A stretch of 64,000 bases of DNA from contig MNCI01006929.1 of the NCBI GenBank assembly GCA_015680685.1, forward strand, positions 349,599 through 413,598, in the 5' to 3' direction. Below, piece by piece: positions 35,739 to 47,391 of this stretch. This DNA comes from Gnetum montanum (lineage: Eukaryota; Streptophyta; Gnetopsida; Gnetales; Gnetaceae). A program made the position numbers and the translations under genes. A model generated the notes under the pieces. It did not search any database. It worked only from the letters and a program-made list of their open reading frames with translations, and had not been told where the DNA came from. Each line of letters begins with the position of its first letter. Position 1 is the first letter of the stretch.

Positions 35739-36587
35739 TGATGAAGCACATTTCTTCATCTACTCTTATGTCAAGTATCTAACGTTAGAGCCTTAATGTC
35801 AAGTATTTGATGTCAGAGCCTAGATTAAACATCAGATATCCAATGTTGGGAGGTATACACTAGCCTATAAATATAGTGCTTGGGCTCATGAGATTCATAT
35901 AGTTTTTCGATCAAAGTAGTGAAACTTTTGTAGTTTGTTTTGTCCAAAGTTAAACTATTTTCTAAGTGTCCACCATAGAAGTCTAAGTCTATACAAATCT
36001 TTGTTTGAACACTAATGTACCTAAGTGTAGTAGTGTGACGAGAATAAAAATGAACTCTTTTGATAGTCCTTGCAGCACTGAGAATAGATTAATGTTTCCT
36101 TTAATGCACTTTACTTTAATGCACTTTATTTTAATGCATTTGAATAAAGAAATTAATTTCCAGTTGTTAATGAATGCAAGCATGACCATTTCAAGCATAC
36201 ATATAGTGCTTGGTAATCTAGCAATGCTTAATGTTTGGTAACCTAGTAGCATTATATGTGTCTAGGAAAGTGGGATAGGTACTTGTGTTAGGCTAGCTAG
36301 GAAGTAGATAAATTAGGTCTCAAATCACTCTACCTTCCATTATTGTTGTGGGTGATCAAACATATAAAACATAAAATTATAAAAATCATATACCTTAATT
36401 GCACTTTAACCATACCCTTGAGCTTCACAAGTGTAGTTGGGAAGACAATAAACATTCTCAACACCATTTAACTTCCTAGAAGAACTAGTGCACTGAAGAA
36501 CTATGGATCCACAGAATTCAACCAGATCGTGTGTGAACACCTTAATGATTTGTACAGTTGGACATAGGGGTACCTCATTGCTCATCA
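35739..36587 (+). mobile_element. 3' LTR of A
   Basis: Direct repeat of 3406-4215, 39 bases longer. Part of the difference is a third ctttaatgcacttta unit (36099-36135; two in the left LTR). It ends ctcatca at 36587, after which the F LTR resumes. Confidence 0.88.
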
Positions 36588-36871
36588 GCTAGGATAGATT
36601 CATTTACTAATTTTGTTTAGATTTAGAATTCATTTTCATTTTCACCATGACTTCTAGAAGTAATGATGGTCAAACAACATCAAATATCATATACCTCATA
36701 GTGAGCTAAACCATACACATAAACTTCACTAGCTTCATGTGGGAAGATAATAGTCTCAAACTTAACTCAACTACTAGCATATCAACATTGTCTATCTATA
36801 GATTAAGATCAAGCTATTGTAAACACTTATAACTTGTATGCTTGGGTGTTGGATTACTCCATCGCTCATCA
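36588..36871 (+). mobile_element. 5' LTR of F, right part
   Basis: Starts gctaggatagattc as does the 3' LTR at 44441. It carries ttttcaccatgac, aacaacatcaaatatc and catacacat...cttcactagct in the same order and ends catca at 36871. It completes the LTR interrupted by A. Confidence 0.85.
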
Positions 36872-36872
36872 T

Positions 36873-36890
36873 TGGCACTATTGCTAGGGA
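36873..36890 (+). promoter_or_regulatory. Primer binding site of F, tRNA-Asp
   Basis: tggcactattgctaggga, two bases after the LTR end, complementary to plant tRNA-Asp apart from five differences, four of them transitions. Confidence 0.8.
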
Positions 36891-37012
36891 TAGCCAATGT
36901 GTGCTGAGTAGTTGATTTCACAAAGTTCATTGTATTAGGAATTCAAAGTTAAAACCTATAATCTCTAAGTAACTTGAAAACACACACACTTAAAAAGAAT
37001 CATAGTTTAAAC

Positions 37013-38960
37013 ATGACTTCACTTCAAGACTAATCATCATCTACAAAAGGACTACAAAGAGGCAATGATAGAACTAGTTAGGAAGAAGACTGGGGGATGT
37101 CCATGCAAACTAGAATCACATATGCTCACATCGATCCATACCATCTAGACTTTACTTTCATCTTAAATCAAGATAGAAAAATGAGGTGGAGAGACATATA
37201 GGACAACATAGTCTTGTCTCTAGAGTGAACAACATTTATCATGCTTCAAAGTACCATAAGTACTATGAATCTGAACCAGGTAAAAGAAGGATACCATGTG
37301 ACTAAGCAGATAATAAGGCCCTTCAACCCAAAAAGGAGCAGATGAAAATAGATGCTACCATGGAAATTAAGCATGTACATAATAATGGGAAGTCAGATAA
37401 CACTTCAATTATCCTAGATGAACTCGATGAGGATGCATTATTGCAATGAAACTCCACTGACATCATGAGGATCCTTTTTAAATACCTATCATTTGACTTG
37501 AGGAACCTGTTAAAGTTTAATTACATTTTTCCCTAGCAAAGACACCTAGAAGGGAGGTAATGGACTTTAGTATAGGTAGAACTCAAGGCCAAGAGTTTAT
37601 GCTAAATCCCATGAGGAGAAATACTAGAGTCATTAAGGGAGCATAAGCTAGGATCATTCTCCTACTACCTCATCTTCATCTTCACAATCATAGGTGGAAT
37701 TTTATAGTAGGAGATAGAGGTATCAAGACCATGATAGGGGGAAATGAAGAGCTCATGATTGTTATAACCATTGTCCAAGACACTCTAATGAAGAAGATGA
37801 AAACCATGAACCAAGAAGACATAGGGATAGAAGGGAGGATTAAGAGAGATATGAGCATTGAAGGGGGTATTGCTACAACAAAGGTCATTAACCCAATCAT
37901 GATGATGAACCCTTGATGGTAACTCGTAGTATGGTCAACATCCAAGAAGTTTTCAATATACCAACTAGACAAATTTGGGATAGCCACATCAAGTAGCTAA
38001 ACATGAATAATATGCTCAAATTATAGGGTGGTTACATTGCTAATCTTTAACAACACCTTCAAGAATTCCACGATGCTTGTACCTTGCAAAACATAGAAAG
38101 TGATTGGAAAAAATTGAAGTTATTCTTGAAGATAATTTTGAAAGAGGATGAGAGCTAGTACAAATTGCTAGAATCAGAATCTATAAGAAGGTGAAGTACC
38201 ATGCTCAAATTGTTTAATGAAAAATATCAAACTTATTCTTAGGTGTCCAATCTATGAAAATAGATCCAAGGATGGAAACAAGGGACCCATGAATCCCTTG
38301 ATGTGGTAATGGACTAATATTATTCACTATTGTATAGATGCCCAGGTCATGGATTTTCTCAACTGAAGCAACTGAGGCACATTGTTGATGGGCTTTGGAA
38401 CAAGACTTGAGAGACCCTTGGTGTTTATGCCCAAGGCTGATTATCCAAAATGTCTACCCATCAAATAAAAAGGTTAATTGATTAAGTGGACAAGAAAGAG
38501 GGAAAACTAAGAAAAATAAAATTAGCAGAGGAATACAATAGAGATCCATCCATCCCAAAAAGGGATGCAAGAGTTTGTGACCCACAAGAAGAAGAAACCT
38601 TAGACTAGCTGATTCAAATGAAGACTCTATTGATTCAAAAATTTGTCACTAACATAGCAACTAAAGTAGAGAAGATGTTGGATTTGGTTGATGAGAAGTT
38701 TACAATAGCCTTAAAGATAGTGGAGGAATGAATAAGAAACCCTTCGAGAAAGGCAAGGACAAGAAAAAGAAAAGAGATTTTGAACACAAAGAAAAAGTGG
38801 CCTCAGTGGCTAAATGTTTAGGAACAAGCTCCAAAGATAAGGATGTGTCATGTGCTAGTATGAACATCCCAAAGGATGTTGTCTCATAATGATACACTTA
38901 CAAGAAATAGGGGTATATGCACTTAACCCTAATTTTATCAAGAGATAGATGCCAAAATAG
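37013..38960 (+). pseudogene. Gag of F
   Basis: Starts at ATG 37013, the same place relative to the primer site as in G. Early motif ITYAHIDPYHLDFTFIL and then MRWRDI are shared with G and H. Next are an alternating charged region (37700-37900), the capsid part (37985-38420, with counterparts of H W..L....F.L..Y) and the zinc motif near 38850. That motif reads C..C, then YEHPKGCC, followed by VYALNPNFIK. Many stops and shifts are present. Codon-level similarity to G is the closest among the copies. Confidence 0.74.
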
Positions 38961-40070
38961 TTACCTTATCCTCAAGGTAACTACAAGAAAGCCTACTGGA
39001 GCCTACCCATAGCCATAGGGGCAATATCATCAGTAGTGGCAACAACTCCAATCTTGGGCCATGCCACTAGCACACCAATAGTACTCATATTAGCAACCAA
39101 ACCCATATGGATACTATACACAATGTCCAATCTCTCTAGGTAATATAGTCATTCAAGCTCCATAATATTATCCAATTGAATACCATAGAATGACATCACT
39201 AAGGATAGACTCCAATCCATACATGCATCTGTAAGCAACTAATTCATCAAATCAAACTCCTTACTCTTGGCATTAGTTCCACCACCCACTATGCAAGGAG
39301 AATTTCCATCACAACTACACTAGAGAAAACCTACAAGGGTAGTAAGTATACAAATAGAGGATCTTACCAACAACATTAAGGACCAATTGAAGAAACATCC
39401 TTTCTTTAAGACAAGTCCAAAAAAGGTTGGTAGAGTTGGAACCTCATTGAAATAAGATTCTTCTATGGAAGAAATCCTCCTAGAAACAACAAGCTTTCAC
39501 CATCATAAAATACAAACATGCAGACTATCATGCTAACAACGATAGTATTAGATTGGATCAAGGTAAGAACACTTCCTAGGAAAAGAATGAATCCAAGAGT
39601 TCCTTTGATTTATCTATGAGTAGCTAAAAATCTACCATGCAAGGCTCTACTAGATTTAGGTTCTAGAGTTAACTTGATCTCTCTATAAACATAAAAAGCA
39701 TGAAAGCTACCAACCTTAAAGAAGTGCAACATTTGGTTAGAGCTTGCAAATTAATTTATCATCATTCCTTTGGGACGGATAAAAGATGTCATGAACATTG
39801 TCAATTGGTGGTCATATCCAGTAGAATTTTTGATTATTGACATGAAAAATAATGACAAGAAATTTCCAATCATAATGGGGAGGCCATGGCTAGTGGATGC
39901 TAAGTTAAACATGAGAGACTTGTCTCTTGACATCTCTAAGGAAGATAAGCATGGAGCCATACATTCACAAAAGATTCCATATATTACTACTGATAAAGAT
40001 GGGTATAATTGTGGATTGACCTTCCAAAATGTCAACACAGTTATTACACTAGTCCAAAACAGCAATTAAA
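38961..40070 (+). pseudogene. Gag-protease linker and protease of F
   Basis: The linker (38961-39560) is rich in Tyr, Pro and Gln and follows the zinc motif. The protease has ALLDLGSRVNLIS near 39645, where the catalytic Asp is kept but Ser is Leu. It continues through IPLGRIKDVMNIV, WWSYPVEFLIID, FPIIMGRPWLVDA and LNMRDLSLDIS (39770-39925). It is open from 39770 to 40068. After this point no RT, RNase H or integrase follows. The sequence passes within 400 bases to the gggggagatg tract. Confidence 0.8.
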
Positions 40071-40424
40071 AACATGTATGTGTAAAAGAAAGAGCATGGA
40101 CCATGAAACCAAAAGACACTTTGTGATCAACAACTGAGAATGTTAAATTTTCCAAAACATGCATGGAACAATTTGACCCACTTATTAACTTCCATTTTAA
40201 GAAAATTATCCCCAAATAAGAATTTATAAATGAAAATATTAAACCATAATTAGACACCAATAGAAAGAGGAAATAAGAACTTAGATGATCAAAATTCAAT
40301 AACCATCAAGATTGCATGGGAAAATCACTGAAAAACTAAGTTAATAAGGATGGTAAGTAAGAAACCTCAATTTTATGATCCAAGGGAACTAGGGTCTATT
40401 TTCTAAACACTCACCCATGAGTTC

Positions 40425-40840
40425 AATTGTGGGGGAGATGTCTTATAATGAATTAGAAATTAATAAGTGATTTTTAACTTTTTATTTTTTAAATTTCATT
40501 GTTTATAATTTTTTATACCTTTTTCTTTTCTTAATACTTTTTCACATTCTTTAATTTCTTCTCATTCTCTTATACTTTTTCATTTCTTAATATTTTTTTA
40601 ATTCTTTGACATTTTCTGATACTTTATTGAATTTTTCACTTTCTTTTTACTTTTTCACATTTCTTGATACATTTTTCCATTATTTTATACTTTTCAATTT
40701 CTTAATAATTTCTTAATTCTTTAATATTTTTCCATTCTTCACTAATTTTTCATTTTTCCTTTTCATTTTCACTATCTTTTACAATTTTTCATACCTTGTT
40801 TTCATTTTACTTGTACATATTTTTGTCAAATCATTAATAA
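40425..40840 (+). repeat. Polypurine-like tract and T-rich repeats of F
   Basis: gtgggggagatg at 40430-40441 is conserved in position in A (33775) and H (63256). It is followed by about 380 bases with almost no G, made of loose repeats of acttttcattc.ttaat. The tract is far from the 3' LTR, so it is not the usual LTR-adjacent polypurine tract. It may be a second priming site. Confidence 0.58.
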
Positions 40841-42100
40841 AGCACCAAGAATAAGGAGGGATGTAGTCCCAAATTAGGTGAAGATTTCTCTATGTTATTA
40901 AGTCATAAGGAACTGATTGTTTATTGAGTGAGACCACAACATCCATCCAGTCATTCCAATAATAGGAGGTTCTTACTATGGCCATAATGATATTCTTTTT
41001 CCTCTAAAAGTGAGAATAAACTTGTGATCATTATGCCTAGATAGAAAAGTGAAGAACCAAGTGGGAATGTGAAGGGTGTGACATCAAGGAGATTTGTAGA
41101 ATCTTTTGGCTCAATACTATATGTTCTATCATGTTACTAAGGTTGTAATCTTATCCTTGTAGATCTAATGTAAAATGAAAGTAAGAGTACAATAAGTTAT
41201 GCCTTGCTCTATCACTAGAAAGACATGTTACCCATGCCTGAAGGTAATCATCTACTAAAGTTGACACACATAAAAATAAAACTCATGCACATAATAAATT
41301 TTTAGGGGTCCCATTGGAAAGACATGTATCCATGCCTAAAGGTAGGTGCCTTCTTAGGAATTTCAAAAAATAAGAAAAATTCAATGAATAAACTCCTCCC
41401 TTAGACAAAATGCCAAGTGATGATGCTCCTTGTAACTGTGACAATCTTATGGTTGTGCATTTAAGAGGTGAAACAATGCGATGTCACAGGACAGTGGTTT
41501 GGACTTGGTTTGGAGCTTAAATAGAAAGGATAATGACTACTTTAATCACCAATAACACAAAATAATTCATTATGCCTATGGTAAAACACCTCAAATCCCA
41601 ATTTCTACAATCCCTTCTAAAGTTTGTCTCACCTCACTATACAATTAATCATAACTTATGGTTTTGAATAATATAGCATAATTTTCGCAACCTAGTAATA
41701 CTAACATGTGTGTTTTGCTAGATAGGTGTGCATTAAATTCAACTCCTTGGATGCCTATGGACACTTTGAGGTATGGTTATATAAGGGCACTAGGGCCTAG
41801 TCTTCTTTGGGAAGAACCCACTTGTATAACTATTGTATTTCATACTTTGTAACCAATACCACATCATCTTCAACCTTCCAAGAATAATAAATGTCAAAAA
41901 ATACTTCCTTAAAATCCAATAACTTTGTTTATACACCAAAAATTCATTCCCTTATCAACCATCTTATACATACTTAATAAACTTTTGTAGCCCAATATTC
42001 CTTTATCATCAACTTTCGATGATTTTTTTTGCAACTAGAGCATCCTATCCACTCCAAAACCTCTACACATCCTTCATATTTTCTAGACATTTGATTTAAC
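40841..42100 (+). other. 3' region of F shared with A and H
   Basis: Non-coding as far as I can see. The words gaaagacatgttacccatgcctgaagg (41218) and catgcctaaaggtag match the A 3' region at 34550. Nothing else is recognised. Confidence 0.5.
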
Positions 42101-42129
42101 TCACTTTTTTTCCAAATAGAAAATTTTGA

Positions 42130-42300
42130 AATTTTCATAGGTGATATCATAGCTACGATATTGAATGACCTATGATATCATATGTGTAATATATGATCTA
42201 TGATATCATGCATATAAATTAGTATATATAGCGTAGGGAAGTTTGAAAAATTTTCATTTCTCATTTTCCATGTGAAGAGATTTTCTGTCATTTTTTCTTC
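42130..42300 (+). promoter_or_regulatory. LTR-promoter-like module inside the F 3' region
   Basis: Three close copies of tgatatcat (42144, 42173, 42203) stand before a TATA-like tagtatatatagcg at about 42222. The arrangement resembles the U3 of the F, G and H LTRs, where gatatc motifs precede the TATA box. It lies upstream of the decayed 3' ORF. Promoter activity is inference. Confidence 0.42.
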
Positions 42301-42679
42301 CCAATAAAGAGCTTTGACACTCATAATGTCACCATGGTAGCTATGATTTATGAAATTCTTAAAGCTTGTTAATCATGGAGCTCTCACCTTAGTTGTGGAG
42401 GAGTACTTAACATAATATTCTTGAAATTTTAGCCAAAAATTTCTAATGCTCAAAATATATCTTAAAGGGTAATTATAAGGGAATAATAAGAATCCTACAA
42501 GTTCTTAATTGGTAATTGTGAAGGGTTGTATGGGAAATAACACCTAAGGGGGTTCCTTTTTAAAATTTTTCTTGACTCTACAATCATAATGAGCTCAAAA
42601 ATTGATCTAACTAAGGGCATGAGTAAGGAAAAGAGTTATTAAGAATTGATGTAAACATTTCAATAATTTCCAAACCCTT

Positions 42680-43690
42680 GATGATTGCAGATGGTCCCAA
42701 AAATAGGAGCAATGAGAGGACCTTCATAGCCAGCAAGCAAAAGATTAAGAGGCCATTCAAGAGGCCGAACAAGGGAAAAAACCCTACAAGTAGATCAGAA
42801 AGCATAATCTTTTAGGATTCATCAACAAACCCCATCCATAGAGCAATCTACCCAAGCTAAGGTAGAAGTTCCACAAGTACCAGAATAAGGACAACAATTC
42901 ATGTTGTTTCTTAAATGCCTCCAGGCCATTCAAGAGAAATCCATCATGTGATTATGGAACTTAACTTTGGTTCATTCATGAGTTTGCCCCATATGCTATT
43001 AAGACAAAACTCCAATCATCTCCCTTGTGGTCCACCTTAACAACAAGTGGAGATTGGTACTTAGGAGAGGCACTTAAATTTTGGAAAAATAAACAAGAAA
43101 ATTCTATAATGAAGATTGATGGAATCTCAGTGTCTTAGTCAATTAAGGTAATTGTTGAAGCACTCAATGTTCCCAATGAAGGGACAAAGATGACACAGCT
43201 TTCTACTAGATATGATACAGATGCAAAAAAGTTGTGGTTGTAGTAGGCATATGGTAAAGAGGATAAAGATTATAGTGAACTAGCTACATAAGAGAAAATT
43301 TATTTCAAAATTGGCACATATCACCTATTTCAAAAGGATGTTGTAACCAACCTAGCCTAAAGAATGTTAGATTATTAGGAGTTGTGCAAAATGGATAGAG
43401 CATTTGAAGAAGGAGGTAGTTTGCAACATGGTATGTAAAAGCAAAAGCAAATTAGATGCTCCTGCAACTACCATGTTCATGGGATGTACCAACTCCATCA
43501 CACATTCCACAATAGGCATGAACAACACATGATCCTAGAATGGAGGAAGAAAAACCTCAAGCATTACTCAACCGATACTAGTTCAAGAAGCTTAATGAAA
43601 ACGGAAATTAACCAATGGAACAGCCACCACTTCCAAGAACCTAATCTACATCATGCTATTTAAAATTTTTGTTCTGTTTTGTCATAAACT
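42680..43690 (+). pseudogene. Additional 3' ORF of F, decayed
   Basis: The region between the 3' non-coding part and the LTR is not present in A. One frame gives coherent stretches: PKIGAMRGPS.PASKRLRG (basic), then GDWYLGEALKFW, IKVIVEALNVPNEG, DYSELAT and YFKIGTYHLFQK. The pattern 'alN.P.eG ... y...yhL' is similar to the domain found in additional ORFs of plant LTR elements. The identity is tentative. At least ten stops. It ends near a hydrophobic C-terminus (FCFVINCVILY in another frame). Confidence 0.42.
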
Positions 43691-43837
43691 GTGTTATTTT
43701 GTACAAACATCACTTTTTAGTGTCATGTAAATAGTTCATCAGTCATGTATAGTCAAATCTACCTCCCAATTTTATAAGGAACTCTATCCTCATTTTGTTT
43801 TAACTTGAGGATGAGTTTCCAGTTAGACGTGGCAGTA

Positions 43838-44719
43838 TGATAAAGTTAATTATCATTAATAATGATATCACGTTAATGATATCACAACAACAATGTCATA
43901 ATTATGATATTGTAGCACATGCTACATCATTGTTGATATGATATCTTGGGATGTGTGTAGCCCTATAAATACAACACTTGGATGCATAGTCTACATAACT
44001 TTCATTCTATAGTAAGTAGACTCTTGCAGTTTCATTCAAATTTAGACTTAGTGATTAGAAGTGTGAATTCCTGCAGTGTGATATGATATAGTGAACATAA
44101 TCTTTGTTCGAGAAAATTGTACTTGGATACAAATTGGAAATGAAAATAAAGATCGAGCTATTTTTCATCATTGGAGCATTCTCCTAGTTTACTATCTTCA
44201 CTTAGCATAATGTTTACTATATTCTTAGTTAATGTTTTACTTTTCCATGTACCTTACTATTACTATTATTAGTAAGTGAAATGAGTACAATTGGTCTCTA
44301 GCACTTAAGTGTAATTGCTTTGTAAACCAAATAGTGTTATTACTTGGTACACCCAATAGTGTAACGCTTGGTATCCCAATAGTGGTTACATGAAGCTCAA
44401 GGTGTGTATAGAAGATCAAGAATGGATGCTCATCATCATAGGCTAGGATAGATTCATTTACTTATTTCACTTAGATTTAGAAATCATTTTCATTTTCACC
44501 ATGACCACTACGGGTAACGATGGCTGAACAACATCAAATATCTCATGGTGAGCTAAACCATACACATAGACTTCACTAGCTCCATGTGGAAAGACAACAA
44601 TCTCAAACTTAACTCAACTACTAACATATCAACATTGTCTATCTATAGATTATGATTAGACTACGAATGAAGAATTGTAACTTGTATGGTTCAGTGTTGG
44701 ATTACTCTATCACTCATTA
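43838..44719 (+). mobile_element. 3' LTR of F
   Basis: 882 bases, tgataaagtta...ctcatta. U3 has gatatcac, gatatcac and gatattg motifs (43865-43950), followed by ccctataaatacaac. The rest matches the two parts of the 5' LTR. Directly after it gtctc and E gag resume. Confidence 0.9.
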
Positions 44720-45880
44720 GTCTCTTAGCATCCATGATGCCATTACTTTAACAAAATACATCGAGGAGGTATCCATCCAATGTAATAATCCTAAATGAAC
44801 CAACTTTTGCAATAAGGTAAATAATGTAGCTAGTAAAGAGAAAGCCTCCTAGAACACATGGTAAACTATAGTAGTGATGAATCAAACTTCATCAAGCTCA
44901 TCATCAAAAAATAAAGGAAATAAGAAAACAAATTTAAAGCCCAATGGCATTAGAAAAAGTTTATCAAATGCAAATCAACAAAGAAGATCATCTAAGAACA
45001 TGTTAAAATATCACAACTTTTCAATGATCTACATATAGTTATACAACATGCTACTAAATGAGGGGCACATCATCCCAAAAAAGATCTTATAACAAACAAG
45101 TATACAATTAAAGAGACTACAAAATTTGGCTGCTACTCCTTTCTAATCTATGGAAGGAGATTTACCTATCGTAAAGTGGTACAATTCTAATAAGACTTTT
45201 TTTATTATCATGAGGTTGTAGGACATGATATTGACAACTGAAACATCTTAAAGATGATGTTTAGGTGGTAGTGAAGAAAGGGGAGATCATTTTTAATACA
45301 CTTGTACAACCTAGCAACTAAGACATGCAAATCTTTCAAGATTATTTGAACAACCATTCAAGGAGAATCTCTACTTTTTATTTGGAGCCATAGGTAACTA
45401 TCCTAAAACTCCCTTTATGATTTAAATGGACCTATCTTAGAATTCTTCTACCTCATCTACCGATGCAAATCTACTAAAGTACAAAAAGCTCTTTGTCATT
45501 GATCCCCCTTGTAACAATTCTAAAGCATCTACCTCTTAGAACATGCATATAGCTCCACAAATCATTAACATAATACCTCATTATGATGAAGCTATAAGTA
45601 ATCAAACCTAATATTTAATTATCATTCAACTTTCGTAAGGAATTGATTACCTTTGCATACACCATTTTATCCTTTCAATTATCCTCCTATTTTAACTTAT
45701 GTTATTCCTTTGCCATCTCATCCTTCTTATCCACCTAAGCCATAAGAACTACCTTTGCTTCCTATACCTTCCATCAAGATCATAACCTGGGCTCAAAAGA
45801 AACTAGTAGCTAATGACAAGGGGAAAAGGAAAGAATAGAAAACTAAATAACTTATCTAGAATAAGAAGAAGGACTCTTTC
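44720..45880 (+). pseudogene. Gag of E, C-terminal part
   Basis: The codons after the F insertion read SIHDAITLTKYIEE, which continues the gag broken at 2806 and matches HTLSQAFVQIKHIEE of B. A Ser/Lys-rich basic stretch follows (44890-45000), then decayed linker sequence rich in Pro (45640-45760: PPIL, LPSHPSYP). Frame broken repeatedly. Confidence 0.7.
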
Positions 45881-46860
45881 TAAGGTGCACCAAACATAAA
45901 TCCTTCTACTTGTACCATGACATCAATCACTCTTACATCAAATATGATTCCTCCAATACTCACCTTCAAGGATGTGATTCCTAGGGATAAATCCTTGTCC
46001 CAAAATGTAGTAATGATAAAATTGAAGAGAACAAATCTTTGTCTCTTTGACCTTATGTTAACTTCCAGGGAGCACTGCTTAGCATTAAAGACAGTTCTTA
46101 AATCCATCACAATTCAAATATATATCCAGTCCCATGCCCAAACAATCTCATCCCTACTTAATGTTCCATGGTATGAGGTAGACTATTTGATCTTTAAAGA
46201 TGAGGAAATCAAAACCCATCCAATGATGGACATCATATGGTAGCTATCCATCTACATTACAATATGGATAGGAGACAACATTATATTTTATGAGGTTAGA
46301 CCCAACGTCATTGCATGGATGATCATCAAGCATCTCAACCTCAAAAAAACTAGTCATGTACTCTAACCACAACTCATCTTAAATCTTGTTTACTTAGTCT
46401 AGAGTAGAAATCATAGGGGCAATAAAACTACCTTTTTCATAAGGAAGTTAGATTATGTCTAAGGCTATTTTCACTATCATTAGGAATTTATTTTGCATTA
46501 ACGTCATCCTAGGTAGGCTTTGGCTAGCTTATTATCATGTTGTTTTCTCACCTGTATACCAAGAGATACATTTCCCATGTAAGGATAGGAAAGTAGTTAT
46601 ACATTTTGATCCTAAAGTACCTGTTATCTCCTGTCTTGATCTCTTAGAATAAACTATCCTAGAATCCCAATCCACATTGGTAGAATAAACTTCATTAATT
46701 GAACAAAATAATGATTTGTATATTAGCATTCCATGGTCATCTAATGCATAAGAATTCATAAACTAGAGTTTGATGAGCTAGATATTATGGAATCTATTAA
46801 AAATATCAAAACTCCTACCAAGTTGCAAGCTAGAAAATTCATCAGCAAAGTATAACCACT
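45881..46860 (+). pseudogene. Protease of E (Tat-type)
   Basis: LCLFDLMLTSREHCLALKT at 46035-46100 matches the pre-protease motif of B. The part with ITIWIGDNIIFYEV follows (46255). The catalytic box itself is no longer readable. The C-terminal part is well kept: NVILGRLWLAYYHVVFSP..QEIHFP and VIHFD (46490-46600), which pairs with NLILG..PWLAQLKAVSSP of B. After 46650 the similarity fades into a decayed acidic tail. RT does not follow; an antisense gene does. Confidence 0.75.
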
Positions 46861-47391
46861 TTAATAATTGCATCCCTTTTAACTTTTTCATTTTTTGTTC
46901 TTTATTTAGCTTTTGCACATATTTCCTATTTCTAGGAACTCTAGTTATTTATGTTATTTTGTCACTTTACAATTTCACCATGTTTATTACTTTCATAGTT
47001 TAATTTTTCTTTATACATTATTTTATTTTCTTAGCATCTTCTTTAATCATTCTTTTTAATTATCATTTCTCTCAATTTTGCATTAGAAGAAATTGAAAAA
47101 TCTAAATATCTGAAAACTTAAAAAATCTTAAAGACATATAAAAATAGAAAAATATAAAAACAAAAAAACTACAAAAATCATAAACATATAAAAATATAAA
47201 GTACATAACAAAACTATCTTGTATCATAGCCAATGTTAATATAAATGTCCATCATTGATATATACCATCATCAATGTAAAAAAGAAAATACATAACATCC
47301 CATCAAAAAAATATCATAAAATCTAAGCATAAGATGGCCCATCATCTCAATCTAACACTATCTCTCATCTCTTACTCTTGGCCTCTTGTGC
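46861..47391. other. AT-rich spacer
   Basis: No coding frame is supported. A-rich tracts (47085-47200, 47250-47320) dominate. It corresponds in position to 21048-21600 of B. Confidence 0.45.

Larger units (their letters stand above)
3406..36587 (+). mobile_element. Athila-type element A (contains nested B)
   Basis: A lies inside the 5' LTR of F. Its LTRs are 3406-4215 and 35739-36587, both starting TGATGAAGCACA and ending TCA. The primer site is at 4217-4234. Coding order on the + strand is gag (interrupted by B), protease, damaged RT, RNase H and integrase, followed by about 2 kb of non-coding 3' sequence. Without B it is about 9.6 kb. The flanks attat (left) and gctag (right) would be the target duplication but share only two of five bases, and two of the three differences are transitions. 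The F LTR resumes at 36588 with gctaggatagattc, the same words as at 44441, which fixes the right end. Confidence 0.86.
2807..44719 (+). mobile_element. Athila-type element F (contains nested A)
   Basis: F is bounded by LTRs of nearly equal reconstructed length: 883 bases for the 5' LTR (2807-3405 plus 36588-36871) and 882 for the 3' LTR (43838-44719). The flanks gtctt (2802-2806) and gtctc (44720-44724) are a five-base target duplication with one transition. The primer site at 36873 is complementary to the tRNA-Asp 3' end. Without the 33.2 kb of A, F is about 8.7 kb and holds gag, protease and a long 3' region. RT, RNase H and integrase are absent. E gag reads in frame across the empty site, which confirms both ends. 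Confidence 0.88.
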
